Shown here in pieces: positions 1-9,526 of a DNA stretch of 64,000 nt. Position numbers and translations under genes: made by a program. The notes under the pieces are model-generated. The model saw nothing but the letters and a program-made list of their open reading frames with translations. It was not told the origin of the DNA and ran no database searches. The stretch covers positions 21,069 to 85,068 of the forward strand of contig JAKUCV010001424.1 of the NCBI GenBank assembly GCA_028386065.3, written 5' to 3'. Positions within the stretch are counted from its first letter, which is position 1. Each line of letters starts with the position of its first letter. Source of the DNA: Turnera subulata (lineage: Eukaryota; Streptophyta; Magnoliopsida; Malpighiales; Passifloraceae).

Positions 1-412
1 CCCACTTCCTTCTCTTCTAATATTTTTTTTTTTCCTCTTTAGTCTTACAGCATCAGCTCCTCCTCTTTAATAATCTATTTATAGCTCTAGTCATATCATC
101 CCCCCCTGTCCCATCGTTTTAGGAAAAAATATTTCTAACAAAAATTATATCCTGAATTATTGTGTGCCAAAAACTTAAAACCACAGCTTGAGTGGGGCCA
201 CTGTTAATTAATCTTTCTTTCTTTCCTTTAATTAACCATCCATTTATAACAGCAAAAATCTTGTTGATGGATTACACTCTGTACGTATTCCGGAGCGTTA
301 CTTGGTGATCATTTTTTCCTTTTTAACAATAAATCGTAGATTTCCTTGTTCTTAGATTCGTTCTTATCCTGTAAGCACCCTTTCGAGGCGAAACAGTTGT
401 ACTTTCCTTAGA
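1..412. other. Unannotated AT-rich sequence
   Basis: No open reading frame, transposon terminus or RNA gene is recognisable here. The phrase around 163-185 (gtgccaaaaacttaaaaccaca) resembles the 3' part of the Stowaway MITE at 57560-57831, but no second terminus was found. Confidence 0.4.
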
Positions 413-655
413 AGTGCCAAAACCTAAAGTCTTACACTGTACAGGTACGTGCTCCTGCCTTCTAAACTTGGGCATTGGCCCTTAATCCCATGGAAGGGAG
501 ACTAGGTTAGTCCCCTCCCCTCTACTGTCCTTCTTACCAGACGTGCCAAAACCTTAAGTGTTACACTGTACAGCTACGTGCTCCTGTGCCTTCTAAACTT
601 GGGCATTGGCCCTTAATCGCAGGGAAGGGAGACTAGGTTACTCCCCTCCCCTCCT
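413..655. repeat. Tandem duplication, two ~115-bp copies
   Basis: Two direct copies lie at about 413-525 and 542-655, offset by about 129 bp. Both run from gtgccaaaacc through tacgtgctcctg, a shared stretch beginning cttctaaacttgggcattgg, to ggtta/gtcccctcccct. They differ by a few substitutions and small indels. No coding potential is seen. Confidence 0.85.
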
Positions 656-1893
656 CCCTGAAGAAAGCAATTAATGTATCACTTGCAAAATTTCTATATA
701 CTCGTATACTTGTTTGTATACTCCAAAATCAGCCGTTTGTCAGAAAATTTTGAATTGAGTGAGATATTAAGGAGACATAGGGGGCCACAAGGAACTGCCG
801 TCATATATGCAAAGTCATGCTATATTCAGCTTGATCCCAAAAATAGAATTTAAAATCTCATTTCTATCTCCTGCCAGTTGTTACATAGTAAAGAAAAACG
901 AAAGAAATTGAACGTAAAAATTGTAACCTTAACCCGTCAAGTCAATATTCTTCTTCATTTCATTCTTTTAGTCATTCTTCTTTTCACACAGATCTTTTAA
1001 GTGATATTTTTTGTTCGCTACATTGAACAGCGAGTGACCAACGGCATTACCGGATCCGACCTGTTGATAAGCCGAACGGACGGTGTCGCACATCCTGGAC
1101 CGGATTTTGGTGTTTTAAGTTTTCTAAACTAAGTTATCTAGAAAGACATATTAAATTCTACACTACTGTGCGATAAAAATATAAATTGGATAAAAATAAC
1201 TTCTTGATGATTTGATTGTGATCCCTATACAAGAAAGCGAATGGCCTTAAATAGGCACACAAATTATTCAACAGATAAGCTAGTCTAAATTACAAGATTT
1301 AAATTCATAATCCGCCTTCTGCCTTCCAAATCTGCAATGATCAGATATAGACCTTTTAAAAAGACCATCCAAAATCCTCTTCAAACTCATAAACCTCCTG
1401 ATCAATATCCATCTGCAAGACTTTGAAATCCAAAATCCCCCAAAAGGTCTCCAGAACTAATTTCGAAAAAGAGTCTCCCAAGGACCAGGGAAATCAACCA
1501 CAAACCTTATAAGTCCAGGGAGATCACCTGGTCCATCCACAGACTTATCACTCGGCCCATCCACAGACCATTTGATTCACGGACAAATTAGTCCAGAAGG
1601 CCAATACCAATCTACACTTATACTGGTCTTCCACAATTTTCCAAGCTGTAATGACCGAAAGTGGGCCCAAAAGACAGGCCTTCTAGTGGGACCCACCTAC
1701 GAGCTTATTAACCTAGAAAGCCGATACCTACCTTATCCCAACTAGTCCATGAGCCAAGGACAACTTATCCTAAATGTCTAGATGACCCCGAGCCAATCTT
1801 CCTTGACAATTTTACCAAAAATAGCCTCCATAATGACCACGCAAACCTTTGACCCACAGGGAGACTACCCCGAACCATGAGAGAGACTAGTCA
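656..1893. other. Non-coding; possible old LTR remnant
   Basis: No protein-coding signal is visible. The stretch from about 1084 to 2228 has an LTR-like feel: a TATA-like ccaatataagccc near 2107 and an end reading attaca. No matching 5-bp duplication or clean TG...CA pair could be fixed, so this is only a possibility. Confidence 0.25.
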
Positions 1894-2035
1894 TAACAGC
1901 CACCTGTGGGCCCACAAAGCAATCAGGGAGACTACTATGACAACCTTCGGTCCAACTAGAACTACCAGAGAGATTAATGATAACAGCCACCCGTGGGCCC
2001 ACAAAGCAATCAGGGAGACTACTATGACAACCTTC
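1894..2035. repeat. Direct repeat, two 55-bp copies
   Basis: Copies at 1894-1948 and 1981-2035 (period 87 bp) differ at a single visible position (cctgtggg versus cccgtggg). Open frames crossing them are by-products of the duplication. Confidence 0.9.
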
Positions 2036-2260
2036 AGGGAGACTGCCGCAGAAACTAGAAAAATCAGAGAGACTGCAACTAGTGAGACCACAACAACCGG
2101 CCAACTCCAATATAAGCCCACGATTTTGATTTGGTACAAACATTTTCTTTTTACTATCTTACGGATCTCTAACTCTCTCTTCTTATGCTAATCGTGTGTT
2201 GTTATTGAAGAATTCGAACAATAATTACATGTAAGGGCTAGTTCGGCCATAGACTAATTA

Positions 2261-2895
2261 ATGAGCAACAACTCTGTGAATAAGGAAAGAAAACGGCTAG
2301 GAAAAGGAGTACACCATGGGAAAGTAATGCATTTGTAACAAGAACTGGCATATAAGATTAGAGGATTAACGACACTTCATGGATTCAAGCCTTGCAGCCA
2401 AATTTTCCTTTTACTGACACACTGAAGAATTGGCATGGATTGAAGCGGCATTTTCACTTAGTGGCTCATGGCATGTAGCTGTAATTTCCGTTATTGTAGT
2501 GTTACATTATATGTATTCATACTGTAGTCTATTCCTTTTTAAATATAAATAATAAATAAAATCTCGTTTGCATCAAAAAAATATAAGATTAGAGGAAACT
2601 TTAGATCAAACATGTTTGTAACTTTTAAACTATATAGCATTTATCAATCAAAAAAATATATATGGCATTTCACAATTCATTATGGTCAAACGAAAGCAGC
2701 GCTGGAAACTTTAGATGATTTTTAGAGGAAATGAAAGAGGATTTGGTCAATTACTTATTTGGCAAGTTGCGGGTAGCAGTTCTGACCCATAGAAGTGTAA
2801 ATGATATATTTAAACTTCAATTGAATATTTGCTGCCATGTACAAAAAAAAGGAACATTTGATGGAAATTGATAGGAGTATATGCAAGACTAATAA
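2261..2895. repeat. Segmental repeat, copy 1 of 3
   Basis: This copy runs from gagcaacaactctgtg to ggaacatttg...atgcaagactaat. Related copies lie at about 6437-7165 and 7174-7622. Copy 1 is interrupted by a 216-bp retroposon at 2365-2580. Comparing the three copies exposes insertions as presence/absence differences. Confidence 0.8.
2365..2580 (+). mobile_element. Short poly(A) retroposon with 15-bp TSD
   Basis: A 216-bp insertion ends in aataaataaaatctcgtttg followed by catc and an A-run. It is flanked by atataagattagagg at 2350-2364 and 2581-2595. The tail and long TSD indicate target-primed reverse transcription. I see no tRNA-like A/B boxes, so it is more likely a 5'-truncated LINE 3' end than a SINE. 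The uninterrupted sequence is present in the sibling copies near 6520 and 7260. Confidence 0.8.
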
Positions 2896-3187
2896 GCACA
2901 ACCGGTTATATGCATTTTACCCACTCTTAACTTTTTTAGAAAACAAATTGATATCTCAATTTTTAAAAAATCAAATTTTACTATCTCAAGTTTATTCTTT
3001 CAAACTTTTAATACATTGGATTGAACCGAGATTCAACCGGTTTATTAATGGAAAGTGTCGAATGCCGACGTAACTTTTATCAAGGTTGTTCAAATCGTTT
3101 TCTAATTTTTAAAAATGACAAAAGAAAATTCACCCTCACTTCATCTTTACTCTATCCCTTCCTCATCCTCCTATTCTTCCTTCACTA
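2896..3187. other. Unannotated flank of the MDH pseudogene
   Basis: No feature is recognised. Sequence near 3130-3187 directly precedes the hAT insertion site and could hold the degraded upstream part of the malate-dehydrogenase-like pseudogene, but no diagnostic residues remain. Confidence 0.3.
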
Positions 3188-3195
3188 TGGGTTCT

Positions 3196-3699
3196 TAGAC
3201 CTGGCATCACTGGTATTGACACGACGACCCGACACAAATTTAGCAGGTCAGGTGCGGGTTGACCCGCCAACCCGATGGGTACCTGTTTATGACCCGATTA
3301 TATTTAGGGTATAGATAGTTTACTGATTTAATGCAAGACTAATTTAATATTTAAGGTTAAAGTTACTAAAATTATATAAAAATATTTTTATAAATGCTTT
3401 AAAATATCATTAAATTAGAATTTATAATTATATTTAATATATGAGAAAGTCTAATTATATGCCTATTTGCTTAAAAAATACAACGACTTGTGCAATATAG
3501 AAAAATTTCAAACAGATTTTTAGGATTGATAGACTTAATAGATAACTTGCGGGTCAACCCGAACCCGACATGATAATAAATAAGTTGGACACGATACAAC
3601 ACGATTATTAAATGGGTTAGGTCGGGTTGAAGAATCGGAACCCGTTTACCTGTTCAATCCAACACGAACTCGACACGATAACACGAATTGCCAGGTCTA
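3196..3699. mobile_element. Non-autonomous hAT element, 504 bp
   Basis: The termini are inverted: the left end starts TAGACCTGGCA and the right end, reverse complemented, starts TAGACCTGGCAATTCG. It is flanked by a perfect 8-bp duplication TGGGTTCT at 3188-3195 and 3700-3707, the size expected for hAT transposases. Subterminal regions contain repeated acccg/cgggt and acacga/tcgtgt motifs. There is no transposase ORF. Confidence 0.93.
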
Positions 3700-3715
3700 T
3701 GGGTTCTCCATGGAT

Positions 3716-3925
3716 CGTGTCCGTCATTGATTATAAAGTCATTGTCAATGGCGCCACCGAGGAATGGGCCCTCACCCTCCTCATGAAGCTCAACCCCCTC
3801 TTCTCCTCCCTCTTCCTCGACGATATCGCCAACACCACTGGTGTTTAATATTAAAAAAAAAAAACACCACTGTTGTTGCTGCCGTTAGCCTCATCAATAC
3901 CAACCACATCTTGGTATATGCATCC
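3716..3925 (+). pseudogene. NAD-malate dehydrogenase pseudogene fragment
   Basis: A conceptual reading contains LLMKLNPL, FSSLFLDDIANT and, after a frame change, VAAVSLINTN. These correspond to the N-terminal Rossmann segment of glyoxysomal/mitochondrial malate dehydrogenase (known family pattern LLMKLNPLVSSLSLYDIA...VAADVSHINT). The glycine-rich NAD loop (GAAGGIGQ in functional enzymes) reads GATEEWALT, so cofactor binding would be lost. A stop and a short A-run at about 3847-3863, next to a duplicated acaccact, break the frame. The upstream boundary meets the hAT element at 3196-3699. Only about 60 residues of the usual ~350 are recognisable, so this is a dead fragment. Confidence 0.75.
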
Positions 3926-4597
3926 TTAAGAGAATCATGCCTATCATCTATGAAACAACCTGACCCGAATTTACCGCTAGTCACAGTAAACACGAGGCCA
4001 TCTTATTATTACAGGATTAACAACGTCCAAGTCACACAATAAAGACAAACCCAAGCATAGCTTAAGATAACAAACCACACACACATCACCCGAGCACGGG
4101 GTAATTATTATACATACAGTCTCATCAATATCCAACAAAAACAAGAAACACACAACAGCAGCGGAAGACTTGAAATAACAACAGCACACCACAATGATAA
4201 GATGCAGCGGAGTATGGATCCGGATCTGGCAGAGGGTACGCCGCAGCTTGCCTGGCACGTTCCTGTACTAAAACAAATCAATCTACGCGACCGAGTCACG
4301 TAGGCGAGGGGTGAGTCCGAAGTGCTCACCGGGTAAAATCCACAAGTAATAATTAATATACAAGCAACCATTATAACCAAGTTACCAGAAACAAACAAAA
4401 TATCACAAGGCAAAACCTTAACTTGATTCAACGATTCCCCGGTTATCTTCCTAAGGTCTAACCTGTTAAACTAATCCAATTTTTATTATCAGGGCCCCTA
4501 TCACAATTTAAATGTTGGTCGTGCCTGGTAGCCAGGTTAGCTAACCCCAGGGTACTCCCCGTAAAACCAAAATATCTCAAATCACAATATCTCAAAA

Positions 4598-4640
4598 ACC
4601 GAGTCCCGCAGTCCTCGGTCGGGAGTCCCGCAGTCCTCCC
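4598..4640. other. Two tandem hairpins, same loop, different stems
   Basis: Hairpin 1 has stem ACCGAG/CTCGGT (4598-4603, 4614-4619). Hairpin 2 has stem GGGAG/CTCCC (4621-4625, 4636-4640). Both enclose the identical 10-nt loop TCCCGCAGTC. Stem sequence differs but pairing is kept. Confidence 0.75.
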
Positions 4641-4748
4641 TATTATAAATCAAGTCATAACTCAATACACAAGTGGACTACCATCTGGCCGTACCAACAC
4701 TTAATTGTGATTATCTAACTGTCTAGGTGATTCCGTTATTATTACCCT

Positions 4749-5110
4749 NNNNNNNNNNNNNNNNNNNNNNNNNNNNNNNNNNNNNNNNNNNNNNNNNNNN
4801 NNNNNNNNNNNNNNNNNNNNNNNNNNNNNNNNNNNNNNNNNNNNNNNNNNNNNNNNNNNNNNNNNNNNNNNNNNNNNNNNNNNNNNNNNNNNNNNNNNNN
4901 NNNNNNNNNNNNNNNNNNNNNNNNNNNNNNNNNNNNNNNNNNNNNNNNNNNNNNNNNNNNNNNNNNNNNNNNNNNNNNNNNNNNNNNNNNNNNNNNNNNN
5001 NNNNNNNNNNNNNNNNNNNNNNNNNNNNNNNNNNNNNNNNNNNNNNNNNNNNNNNNNNNNNNNNNNNNNNNNNNNNNNNNNNNNNNNNNNNNNNNNNNNN
5101 NNNNNNNNNN
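4749..5110. other. Assembly gap (362 N)
   Basis: Unresolved bases inside LTR A. Its true length and the LTR's mini-exon region are therefore unknown. Open frames crossing it are artefacts. Confidence 1.
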
Positions 5111-6760
5111 GTCAGATCCAATCTCATACCCGGGTTGGCTTGACCCGCGAGCTCCTCATCCGGGTCGTCCTACTTCGTTCTGCTCACCTATCAGGCGGCG
5201 GCGGCGACGGCTGACGAGGGCGACGCTGGCTTCTGTTCGGCGAGGCGGCGCGCTGCAGGTTCGGTGAGGACGGCGGTTCGAGCAGGCGGCAGAGACGAAG
5301 TGACCGGTGATGCTCCTTGGCTCGGTCGCGTGGCTGTCGGTGGAGTGAAGGAGAAAGGTTGCGGCGACGGCGTGAGCGGGTCCTGGTGGTAGCGACGGAG
5401 GCGCGAGAAGGAGAAGGGGAAACGGGAGGTGCTGCGCGCGGTGGTGGCGGTCGGCGGTGCGGCGGCAGTGGCAGTGAGGAGGCTGGTGTGGGTCGACGTT
5501 TAGGCAGCAGATGGGTTGTCTAATTTCTTTTTTTTTTTTAAATATATATATGTATATGTGTTTATACTTAAGGAAACTGAATGTGTGAAATTGGACAGGG
5601 TGGTAAGGGATTTCTTGCTGGGTCGTCGGTGGCTAGTCTGTGGGTTGCAGGTGCAGCATTTTTTATACAAAATTAGAGAAGAGAAATGACAAATATTGTT
5701 GGCAGACAAAGTGAAGAAAAATCTTCCAATTATTGGTGAATTATTGGGTTTCCTGTGGGTGCATGATTGCAGAAAAATCAGGTCCACTAAAAGACTTCTT
5801 TGCCCTTCTAGTTTCCTTTAGGTTTTGTTTTAACCTAGGGGCATTTTCGTTTTTTCGCACTTTTACCAATCCGGAAAATTCTACCTCGTCCCGGAAATTC
5901 CGTAAAAATATCCGGGGTATGAATCGAGTCTCGGAATTAGAATCCGATGCTCGGTTCTCCATGAAATAATTACTAAAGGTTAATTCCTTCCGGTAAATCA
6001 CTATGCAAAGGAATTACGGTCGCGGTAAAAACGAAAAATTTACCTGGGTCGTTACAATCTACACACAAAAGAAAGAAAAAAAAAATCCACGCTAAACTAA
6101 CTAACCCAACAAATAATTTAATTGGCATCGAGATTATTTGTAAAACGAAGAAAAAAATTAAAAGAGCAGAAAAATAAACGCCCGCGAGGCGACCAAATCC
6201 CTCCACTTGGTCAGCGAGAGGGTAGAGGTGCAATCAAACACGGTGTGAGGTGGCGGCCGATGGTGGTGGCAGATAATTATAAGGAGTAGTGAGGGCTTGT
6301 CGAGGAATCCCTCCCTCGCTCCTTCTTTTTTGATGAAAATATTTTTTTGTAAAACTAAATCTTATATTATATACTTATAAGGTATAGATTTGTTTTTAAA
6401 ACAAGATTTTGAGGTAGGTGGAAGGCATTTAACACCCGAGCAACAACTATGTTAAAAAGAAAGAAAACAACTAGGAAAAGGACTACATCATGTGAAATAA
6501 TGCATTTGTGACTAGAACACATAAAATTAGAGGAAACTTTAGATGAAACACGTTAGTAACTGTTTAATTATATAGTATATAGAATTCGCAATTCATCATG
6601 ATGAAACAAAAGCAACGCATTTAATTAGAAAATGAGTTGATTTTGGAGGAGGAGAGGGTTTGGTTAATCACTTGTTTGGCAAGTTGGGCGTTGCAGTACC
6701 CAGAAAAAAAAAAAAAAAAAAGATGGTCATCGTTCTACAGAGCAAATGAGTGATGACATG

Positions 6761-6902
6761 AAAAAAAAAAACTACTATGCTACGCGGATGGTATAGCCAC
6801 GAGTAATTTCATAACTAATTTTAGGGTTTCTTTTACCTATTTTTAGGGAAATAAATTTTCTTAATTTTTTTACTTTAAGAATTTTTATTAATTATGGTAT
6901 TA
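6761..6902. mobile_element. 142-bp insertion flanked by 10-bp direct repeats
   Basis: The 10-bp sequence tgatgacatg occurs at 6751-6760 and 6903-6912, and sibling copy 3 lacks the intervening 142 bp. The insert begins with an A-run and has no clear terminal inverted repeats, so the class is undetermined. Confidence 0.6.
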
Positions 6903-6950
6903 TGATGACATGTTTAAAATTCTCCTCTCCAACGAGACATCTGCAGCCAT

Positions 6951-7095
6951 CGACCTCTTGGTCGGGTTGGCATCAAGTCCTCCGGTCACGGAGGCCACCC
7001 GGGTTCGAGTCCGGATGCGGGTGTTTAGAATTTATTTGGGTTAGGATGAGGTAGGGGTAGTTTAGGTGCCTCTGGCTTTGTAATTGACCAAAAAA
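6951..7095 (+). mobile_element. tRNA-derived SINE with 20-bp TSD
   Basis: The 145-bp element has a B box GGTTCGAGTCC at 7002-7012 and an A-box-like tggtcgggttggc about 45 bp upstream, and it ends in an A-run. It is flanked by perfect 20-bp duplications AACGAGACATCTGCAGCCAT at 6931-6950 and 7096-7115. It would be transcribed by RNA polymerase III from the internal promoter and mobilised by a LINE-encoded reverse transcriptase. Confidence 0.9.
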
Positions 7096-7173
7096 AACGA
7101 GACATCTGCAGCCATGTACATAAAAAAGGGAACATTTGCTATAATTCATGGGAGTTTATGCAAGACTAATGAG

Positions 7174-7622
7174 CTGAGCAACAACTCTGTGAAAAAGAGA
7201 GAAAACAACTACGAAAAGGACTGCGTCATGTGAAAGTAATGCATTTAAAACAAGAGCATATAAAATTAAGAGGAAACTTTAGATGAAACATGTTTGTATT
7301 TTTATAGTTACATAGCATATAGAATTCACAGTTCATTACGATGAAACGAAAGCAAGCCATGTATTACTGGATAATTAGTTTTTTTTTTTTTTTTGAGAAC
7401 CTACTGGATAATTAGTTGATTTTAGGTGAAGAGAACAATCACTTGTCTGGCAAGTTGGGCTTGCAATTTTGACTAAATAAAGATCGGTCATCGTTACACA
7501 AATTGCAAATGAGTTGTATATGACATATTTAAAATTCTCCTCTCCAATGAAGCGTCGATCTGCGGCCATGTACCAAAACAAAGGAACATTTGCTGAAAAT
7601 TCGTTGGAGTTTATGCAAATCC
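7174..7622. repeat. Segmental repeat, copy 3 of 3
   Basis: This is the shortest copy and shows the empty sites of the insertions present in copies 1 and 2. It contains a T-run near 7380. Confidence 0.75.
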
Positions 7623-7868
7623 GGCCACTTCATGCCCCCAAGAAATGAGTTTTTACCTTTTTTATCATCTGGCCAAAACTCCACACGAGATGGAAGAATA
7701 CTCTACCCTCTCCTAAGTGACAGAAAACATCTAAAAATGAGAAAAGACAAACCTTAGAATGGACGTTTTGACAAATGAAATGAAACTAAACGTAACAGAA
7801 TATTGTGCGTGGCTCCGAAGTCTTTGGAATTCTCTAAAATTTGAGCACTAGGGTTTTAGACAACTTTT

Positions 7869-9500
7869 GCCTCCCATGGGAGCGTCGACATGGCGACGGC
7901 TTCCACGGCTCAAGGGGGGCCGCCAAAGCCGTTGGATCCCTCTTTTGGTGTATCTACTGGGACAGGGTTCTCGTCCTTCTTTTAAGGACAAGCTCTTGTA
8001 CTGGCGCACGGAGGTGTCGCCTTATAGGGCTGATGATGGATTTCAACTGGGGCCCGATGACATACGGGTGGAGATGAAGGATTCTGGTCCTTCGATTCAG
8101 TTCTTTGAGAGATTCAGGTAGAATATCGCCTGTCCATGGGCCTTCTCTATTATTACTAAAGTTCTAGGCAGGAGATTTAGGTATCGGGTTATCTGTGCTA
8201 AAGTGGCATCCTTGTGGAAACCTCATGGAGGATTTCAAGTCATCGACCTCACAAATGACTATTATTTGGTCCGTTTTGAGAAGAGGGAAGACTATACTAG
8301 GGTTTTGGCTGAAGGACCATGGACAATACAAGGGTCATCCCTTACGGTTCAGTCCTGGCAGCCGGGTTTTGATGCGTCTAAGGAGCCCATGAGAACGGTG
8401 GTCTGGCTGCAGATTTCGAAGCTTCCAGTGGAGTGGTACTGGCAAGATATATTGAGTGCACTTGTGCAACAGATTGGAAAACCAATCCGGATTGACATTA
8501 ACACACTCCATGCGGAAAGAGCGAAGTTTGCTCGTTTGGCCATTGAAGTTAAATTTATAAAGCCGTTATTGGGCAAAGTGGAGATTGAGGGACAGTAGTT
8601 CGAAGTTTGTTACGAAGATATTCCAGATGTATGCTTCCTTTGTGGCGTGGTGGGGCATCTGGCCTCGCATTGCTCATTGGCCAAGCGAGTGGCGCCACTG
8701 GAGGACGAAGGTGACTATGCAACAGTCTCCTCCGTCTGTGGAGGTGACTACAATGATTCCGCCTGTTATACCACCTCCTCCTAGAGAGGAGATGGAAAAG
8801 TTTGGTTCATGGATGAAAGTGACGAGACAGCCACGGGCTCCAACTCAACGTGATAAATCTAAAGGTGGCGGGGCACGAATTGCGGCAAATTTGTTTGAGT
8901 TGGGTTCGGCTACAGCTTTACTCAATGAGGTTATGTGTGATGCTCCTGAGGTGCCCTCTTCCTCTATCTCTGTTGGTTCTGTGATCTTTAAAGCTCCGGT
9001 TATAGACCAGGTATAGTTTGTGAAAAAGAAGGGTCCAGTGCATAAATCTAAGGGTAAGCAGACAGGTGAAGTTAAAGCTACGGGTTCTTACTCAGATTCT
9101 AGGGGGTCGAAGGTGCGTGATGAGGTATTGATTTGGAGAAGCTTAAGTATCGCTTTCTTAACCTAAGGGCATGCATGGCCATGCAAAGCTAGTGATTGTT
9201 TCTGAAGGATTGTCTTGTGGGGATGACGTGATGGATTTTCAAGAAGAGGCTGCAGACAGTGTCCCACCATCTTTGAAGCGTAAGGGTCAAAATCCGAAAG
9301 TGGTTCCCATGGGTGATTTGGCTCCTCTTGAAGCTGGGATTCCCAAGCAGCTTCGCAAGGCTAATGTGCCTTTAATGGACCCGAAACTAGCTAATGTTTC
9401 CGCACCAGCTGATGTTAAAACTATAGGGGGATGTGTATGTACATGGTAATAAGGTCTGGTCGGAGGTATCTGGACCCTCGAAGGTGGGGAGTAGCAGTTT
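7869..9500 (+). pseudogene. LINE ORF1 remnant (DUF4283, zinc knuckle)
   Basis: The readable part at 8203-8598 shows a DUF4283-type nucleic-acid-binding domain (motifs YYLVRFEKREDY, VLAEGPWTI, VWLQISKLPVEW). After a stop at 8596 the frame continues through a CX2CX4HX4C zinc knuckle (CFLCGVVGHLASHC, about 8629-8671). In plant L1 elements this protein binds the element RNA and forms the RNP. The start region is frameshifted near 7975: a start at about 7890 reads MATASTAQGG but loses phase with the downstream frame. At least three interruptions make it non-functional. A low-complexity hydrophilic tail follows to about 9500. Confidence 0.8.
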
Positions 9501-9526
9501 GGTAGTGGATTTTCCTCTAACTTTTA

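Larger units (their letters stand above)
3951..6056 (-). mobile_element. Solo LTR A (TGTAAC family), contains N gap
   Basis: On the minus strand the element starts TGTAACGACCCAGGTAAA (6056) and ends GGTTGTTTCA (3951). It is flanked by a perfect 5-bp duplication ATCTA at 3946-3950 and 6057-6061. TG...CA ends plus a 5-bp TSD identify an LTR-retrotransposon LTR standing alone. Related LTRs are B, C, D, E, G and H. A GC-rich block lies at 5140-5520. An AG acceptor-like site (TACAG|GAACG, minus strand) is at 4263. Two compensated hairpins lie at 4598-4640. There is no internal coding domain. Confidence 0.9.
6437..7165. repeat. Segmental repeat, copy 2 of 3
   Basis: This is homologous to 2261-2895 and 7174-7622. 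It carries two insertions absent from copy 3: a 142-bp segment at 6761-6902 and a SINE at 6951-7095. Confidence 0.8.

Noticed and set aside
1865..2191. Overlapping frames of 82-104 codons on both strands
   Set aside because: Created by the 55-bp direct duplication. No family resemblance and no splice context.
4723..5143. Long open frames on both strands
   Set aside because: They run through the N gap and carry no real sequence.
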